This document shows, one piece after another, positions 60,301 through 64,000 of a stretch of 64,000 nucleotides of DNA. The notes under the pieces are model-generated. The model did not search any database. It had not been told where the DNA came from and saw nothing but the letters and a program-made list of their open reading frames with translations. Position 1 is the first letter of the stretch. Each line of letters opens with the position of its first letter. The position numbers and the translations under genes are program-made. The DNA is from Larix kaempferi (Eukaryota > Streptophyta > Pinopsida > Pinales > Pinaceae), in NCBI GenBank assembly GCA_027924585.1, contig BSBM01000877.1, positions 4,465,501 to 4,529,500 of the forward strand. Reading direction: 5' to 3'.

Positions 60301-60620
60301 GTCCACCCCTTCCACACCTCTCAACCTTCACCTAAACATGTCAGAGTCGAGCTTCAACAACATGTCGATCCTCAACATCTCCGCTACAGCTCTGTCATTT
60401 GTCGACCTATGACATGTTGACTCTCAACCTTCGCATCTTCTTTCGATCGCATATCGACTACTCCTACTCGACTTATTGACTTCTACAACCAATTTTCTCT
60501 TCCGCACCAGTGGTCATCGGCACTCCCTCTGGTCGGATTTCTTCTCTTCTCGATCATCTTTGACTGCTCTGCCTAAGCCTTGATGCTCCTGCATCAGACT
60601 CCCTAGGTGAAAAAGAACTC
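60301..60620 (-). other. element G sequence between chromodomain and LTR
   Basis: No gene motif; short decaying frame. Confidence 0.4.
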
Positions 60621-61677
60621 AACTGCTCCGTCAGTCTCCTAAATTGTTCTTCAGAAATCCATGTCGCCTCCTACAAGCCATCATCCTTCCATCGCACTAA
60701 GTATTCTTTCCTTCATGAACTACGCGTATGCCCGACTTCATGTTCCTCTATTACTTCTGTGATTTCTTCTTTGTGTCGATCTGGAATCTGCACTTTCCAG
60801 TCGATGTTCGACACTTACACACTTCCACTGCTTGACCCTTCTTCAAACTTGTACAAATCTGAGACATTGAACGTTGGTTAAATGCTCAAGTCCTTTGGCA
60901 GATCCAACACATAAGCGTTGTCTGAAATCTTCCTCAGAATATTACATGGTTCTATCTTCTTCAGCTTTAGATTGTTATACATTCCTGTCGGAAATATCTC
61001 ATTCCACAAATGTGCATAGAATAAGTCTCCTTCACTGAACGACTGTATCCTCTTCTTTCTGTCGGCTATCAACTTGAATGCTGCATTACTCTTCTCCATG
61101 CACTTTCGCACATCTTCATGCACTTCTTTCATATGATCTGCGAATGATTCTGCATCCATGCTTTTCCTGATTTATGTTGATAACTCAACAAAATCTTCCA
61201 CTCCATGTAGGATTCTTCACTGATCAATCTGGAATGGGCTCAAACCTGTCGACCGATTCACATAATTGTTGTATGCGAACTCTGCTTGCGCCAAAACGTT
61301 CTCCCACTGCTTGGGTATGTCGGTCGTCAAACACCTTAGAATGTTTCCCAAACTTATATTCACCACTTCGGTCTATCCGTCTTTCAGGGGATGATATGCC
61401 AAGCTAAACTGCAACCTCGTGTCCATTTTCTTCCATAGGGTTCTCCGAAAATGACCCATAAACTTGGTATCTCTGTCCGATGTTATACTCTTCGGCAACC
61501 CATGTAATATGACTACCTCCTTGAAGAATAATACAACAATGCGTGTGGCGTCAATTTTCTTCCGACACGGAATGAAGTGTGCCATCTTCTAAAATCTGTC
61601 GACTACAACAAAGATTGAGTCGCTTCCCTACTGTGTCTTTGGAAATCCTAGCACAAAATCCATCCTCAGGTGCTCCC
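60621..61677 (-). pseudogene. element G integrase core, C-terminus and chromodomain
   Basis: Minus-strand reading: [48 protein letters not shown], then AEFAYNNYVNRSTGLSPFQ, then the GPY-type block (KLKKIEPCNILRKISDNAYVLDLP). A chromodomain remnant EVIEEHEVGH, KEYLVRWKDDGL, EATWISEEQF sits at about 60770-60640. Stops occur within. The chromodomain is the mark of chromoviruses and targets integration to modified chromatin. Confidence 0.88.
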
Positions 61678-61682
61678 ATGGG

Positions 61683-62715
61683 TGTTGGCGGGAAAAAACT
61701 ACCATATAGTAAGGAAACGGATACTATCAACTGAAAGGGGATGATAGGTAAGCGTATTAACTGTGTTACAGAGGTGTTCATGAAAGGAAATAGGTTATAG
61801 GTCTTGAGAACATACCTTTCGAATGACGTTCGATCCTAGCTCTTATTCGATCTTACGCTCGGTCCTCAAGTCAACCTCCCATCCAATAAACCTACAATAC
61901 AAGTACCTTTCTTAGCGTATCTTGGATAATATATAATGATGAAAAAAACAAAGCAATTTAAACATCTAATATTAACCAAAACAGATCCAAACAAGTATAA
62001 CACTTCAATGAACACTTAATTTGGGACAAGAAAGACGCTTCAACCTTTTATTGTCAAATGCAAATTGATGATACAAAGTATACCTAACTTTGTGACATGC
62101 TCCTGCAACTTGATCCTGGGGTCTTGCTCTTCTCTGGCTTGGATATCTTCTAGCATAATCTCCTCCAAATGCAAGCTTCTCTCTAAAAGTCTCTTAATAA
62201 CATTCATGTCTCTAACCCCTCTCTTTATTCTTCCTTGTATTTATAGGACAAGGGAAGCAGTTCAGGTCGAGAGATGGTTATGGAGGAAGTTGGGGAAGTT
62301 GGGAAACCAACTGCAACTAATCCTCTTCATGAAATTAATGATTTTTTAATCATCTTTTAAGGTGTACGCTACTATTGCTCAGTGAAGTAGCGCTCAGGGA
62401 TCTACTATAGTGCTTGTAAACTAGCGCTCATCACTTTTTTAATGTTGAGCGCTACTCTGCTGAAGAGGAGTAGCGCTCATGAGGCTTGAGCGCTACTATT
62501 ACACACTGGATTAGGGTACAGGTTCTAGTCTATTGAAGTAGAGTAGCGCTCATGTCTCAAAATGACATTTTTAGGGTTTTTCTAGTCTTGTCAGGAGGTG
62601 GAGTAAGTCAAAGTCTCATCTGGGATCAACATGCTCCTCCATCCAAGTTGTCCTTTTGTGTGATCAACAGCTCAAGGTGATCACGTATGGAGAGGTGCAG
62701 GTTTGACCTATAACA
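61683..62715 (-). mobile_element. solo LTR K inside element G integrase
   Basis: 1033 bp, TGTT...AACA ends, perfect ATGGG duplications (61678-61682 and 62716-62720). TATAAATA on the minus strand at 62245-62238 followed by an R-like segment fixes its orientation. U3 holds six AGCGCT words (62386-62560). Integrase reading resumes on both sides (LPVLNTP before, PWEHLRM after). Confidence 0.9.
62370..62560. repeat. AGCGCT-containing repeats in U3 of LTR K
   Basis: GTAGCGCTCA and its inverse TGAGCGCTAC alternate, six copies with AGCGCT intact plus degenerate ones (GTACGCTACT), in the upstream part of U3. AGCGCT is its own reverse complement. Confidence 0.85.
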
Positions 62716-62720
62716 ATGGG

Positions 62721-64000
62721 GTATTCAGTACAGGTAACAGTGTATACAACCCCATGTTCTTACTTCTTCCTTTCTCCAACTCGACACTATCGTACCCACT
62801 TCCCAAAATCTATCGTCATTCCAGGCCAATAATACTTCTCTTTGACCAACACCTTGGTCTTGTCGATGCCAAAATGACTTGCTAACTCGCCGCTATGAAA
62901 CTCTCGGATTAGGTTCTCTCTTACAGATCCTCTGGGAATACACAACTGTTGTCCCTTGAATAGGTATCCCCCTTGGATGAAATAATCCAAGTATGGAGTC
63001 ATTTTAACACTCCACGGTTCACGACAAGCCTCCCATGCTTTCGCAAAATCCTCGTCGATCGCATACTCTGCCTTCACCGACTCTAATCCTTTTGCCTGAA
63101 CTTTCGTTGTGTTCAACAATGCAACTCTTCGACTTAGTGCATCGACAACCTTGTTCGACTTGCCCAACTTATGTCGCAACATGAATGTGTATCCTTGCAG
63201 GAACTCGACCCATTTCATGTACCGCTAATTCAACTTCGACTAAGTATTCAGATACCTCAGTGCTTGGTGATATGTGTATAACACAAATTCCTTGGGCAAC
63301 AAATAATGTCTCCACTTCTTCAATGCTTGGACAATAGCATAAAATTCCTGGTCATAGACCGAATATTTCTACTTCGCATCATCCAACTTCTCACTGAAGA
63401 ATGCAATTGGTCAGCCCTCTTGGCTCAACACTACTCCAATTGCCATTGCACTTGCGTCGCAATCAACCTGGAAAACTTTGTCAAAATCTGGGATCGCTAA
63501 CATTAGGCTCTCAGTGACCTTTTCCTTTAACTTGTCGAAATCTCATTGGGAAGCTTTCGTCCACTCGAACTCCCCTTTTCACATGCACTTTGTCAAAGGT
63601 GCACAAATCCAACTGAATCCCCGAATGAACTTCCTGTAAAAACTGGCAATTCCATGGAAACTCCTTACTCCAATCATACTTGTTGGTTCCGACCAATCTA
63701 ATATTTTCTTCACCTTTTCTGGGTCCATCACTAACCCTTTACCTGAGATTACAAATCCCAAGTACACCAGTTGTTCCTTCATGAAGAAACACTTTTGCAT
63801 GTTCACCATCATCTTTTCTTCCTGCAACTTCTTCAATACTTTTTGAATGTGCCCCAAGTGCTCTGTCTTGTTTCGACTAAATATCAAGATGTCATCTAGG
63901 TACACTACGATGAAATTACCTAAGAATGGATTCAACACCTCATTCATCAACCGCATGAATGTACTAGGTGCATTAGTCAATCCAAATGGCATGACTAACC
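62721..64000 (-). pseudogene. element G reverse transcriptase (partial), RNase H and integrase zinc domain
   Basis: Minus-strand reading from the window edge: [54 protein letters not shown] (RT). RNase H (about 63546-63120) has VDCDASAMAIGVVLSQEG with the catalytic Asp kept, KWRHYLLPKEFVLYT, HKLGKSNKVVDALSRR. The integrase zinc region has HFGIDKTKVLVKEKYYWPGM, then a frameshift and HGLYTLLPV, up to the K insertion. Stops (for example after SQEG and at 63235) show decay. The RT N-terminus lies beyond 64000. Confidence 0.9.

Larger units (their letters stand above)
59499..64000 (-). mobile_element. element G: chromovirus (Ty3/gypsy), minus strand, runs off the window
   Basis: Minus-strand order RT (partial), RNase H, integrase, chromodomain, 3' LTR. 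The LTR outer edge is TGTTGCACGTG (plus) at 59499. It is inserted in element F near its gag start, with ACCAG before it. Its 5' part lies beyond 64000, so the second duplication cannot be checked. Interrupted by solo LTR K. Confidence 0.88.

Overview
The window is repeat-rich plant nuclear DNA from a large genome. It is almost entirely nested LTR retrotransposons, with no tRNA, rRNA or CRISPR signal and no ordinary host gene that I can support. The lineages are plant-specific: Tat-type Ty3/gypsy with an archaeal-type RNase H (aRNH) and a plant mobile domain (PMD) antisense gene, a chromovirus, and a small Ty1/copia derivative. Element size, nesting depth and solo LTRs would fit a gymnosperm or another large-genome seed plant, but the sequence does not settle the species.

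Layout. Element B (+ strand, Tat-like) runs from an LTR ending at 2116 and a tRNA-Arg-type primer site (2121-2138), through a long leader and a proline/glycine-rich gag, to about 29228. It is interrupted twice. The complete element A (7269-22711; LTRs 693 and 690 bp; target duplication CTAAC) lies inside its gag. A minus-strand solo LTR of A's family (24107-24888; duplication CCCTC) lies between its protease and RT. Element A carries gag, protease, RT-RNase H-integrase, then aRNH after integrase, then a convergent minus-strand PMD gene with its own TATA box and a short intron. From 29229 to 41174 is unassigned sequence holding element C (30447-39623; two 1344-bp LTRs), a large non-coding LTR element (LARD type). 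From about 41175 to 44670 is the 3' part of another Tat-like element, D (PMD gene, 3' region, purine tract). It abuts an LTR at 44671 that also serves as the 5' LTR of element H, whose leader and gag start extend to 51920.

H is interrupted by a solo LTR of C's family (46345-47790; GGTGC), by copia derivative J (47809-50751; GGATT), and by minus-strand element F (51921-59498). F has lost RT, RNase H, integrase, aRNH and PMD but keeps gag and protease. F is interrupted near its gag start by minus-strand chromovirus G (59499 to beyond the window), whose integrase contains solo LTR K (61683-62715; ATGGG).

Genes together. In the Tat-like elements, gag and protease-polymerase lie in different frames, aRNH forms a separate frame after integrase, and the PMD gene converges on it from the opposite strand, with an AT microsatellite at the meeting point in A and B. 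All coding regions carry stops or frameshifts, so no copy here looks autonomous. The most interesting system is the spliced antisense PMD gene (A, B, D). Next are a second zinc-knuckle module after the protease (A, F), a conserved 3' hairpin (A, D, F) and a covarying U5 hairpin.
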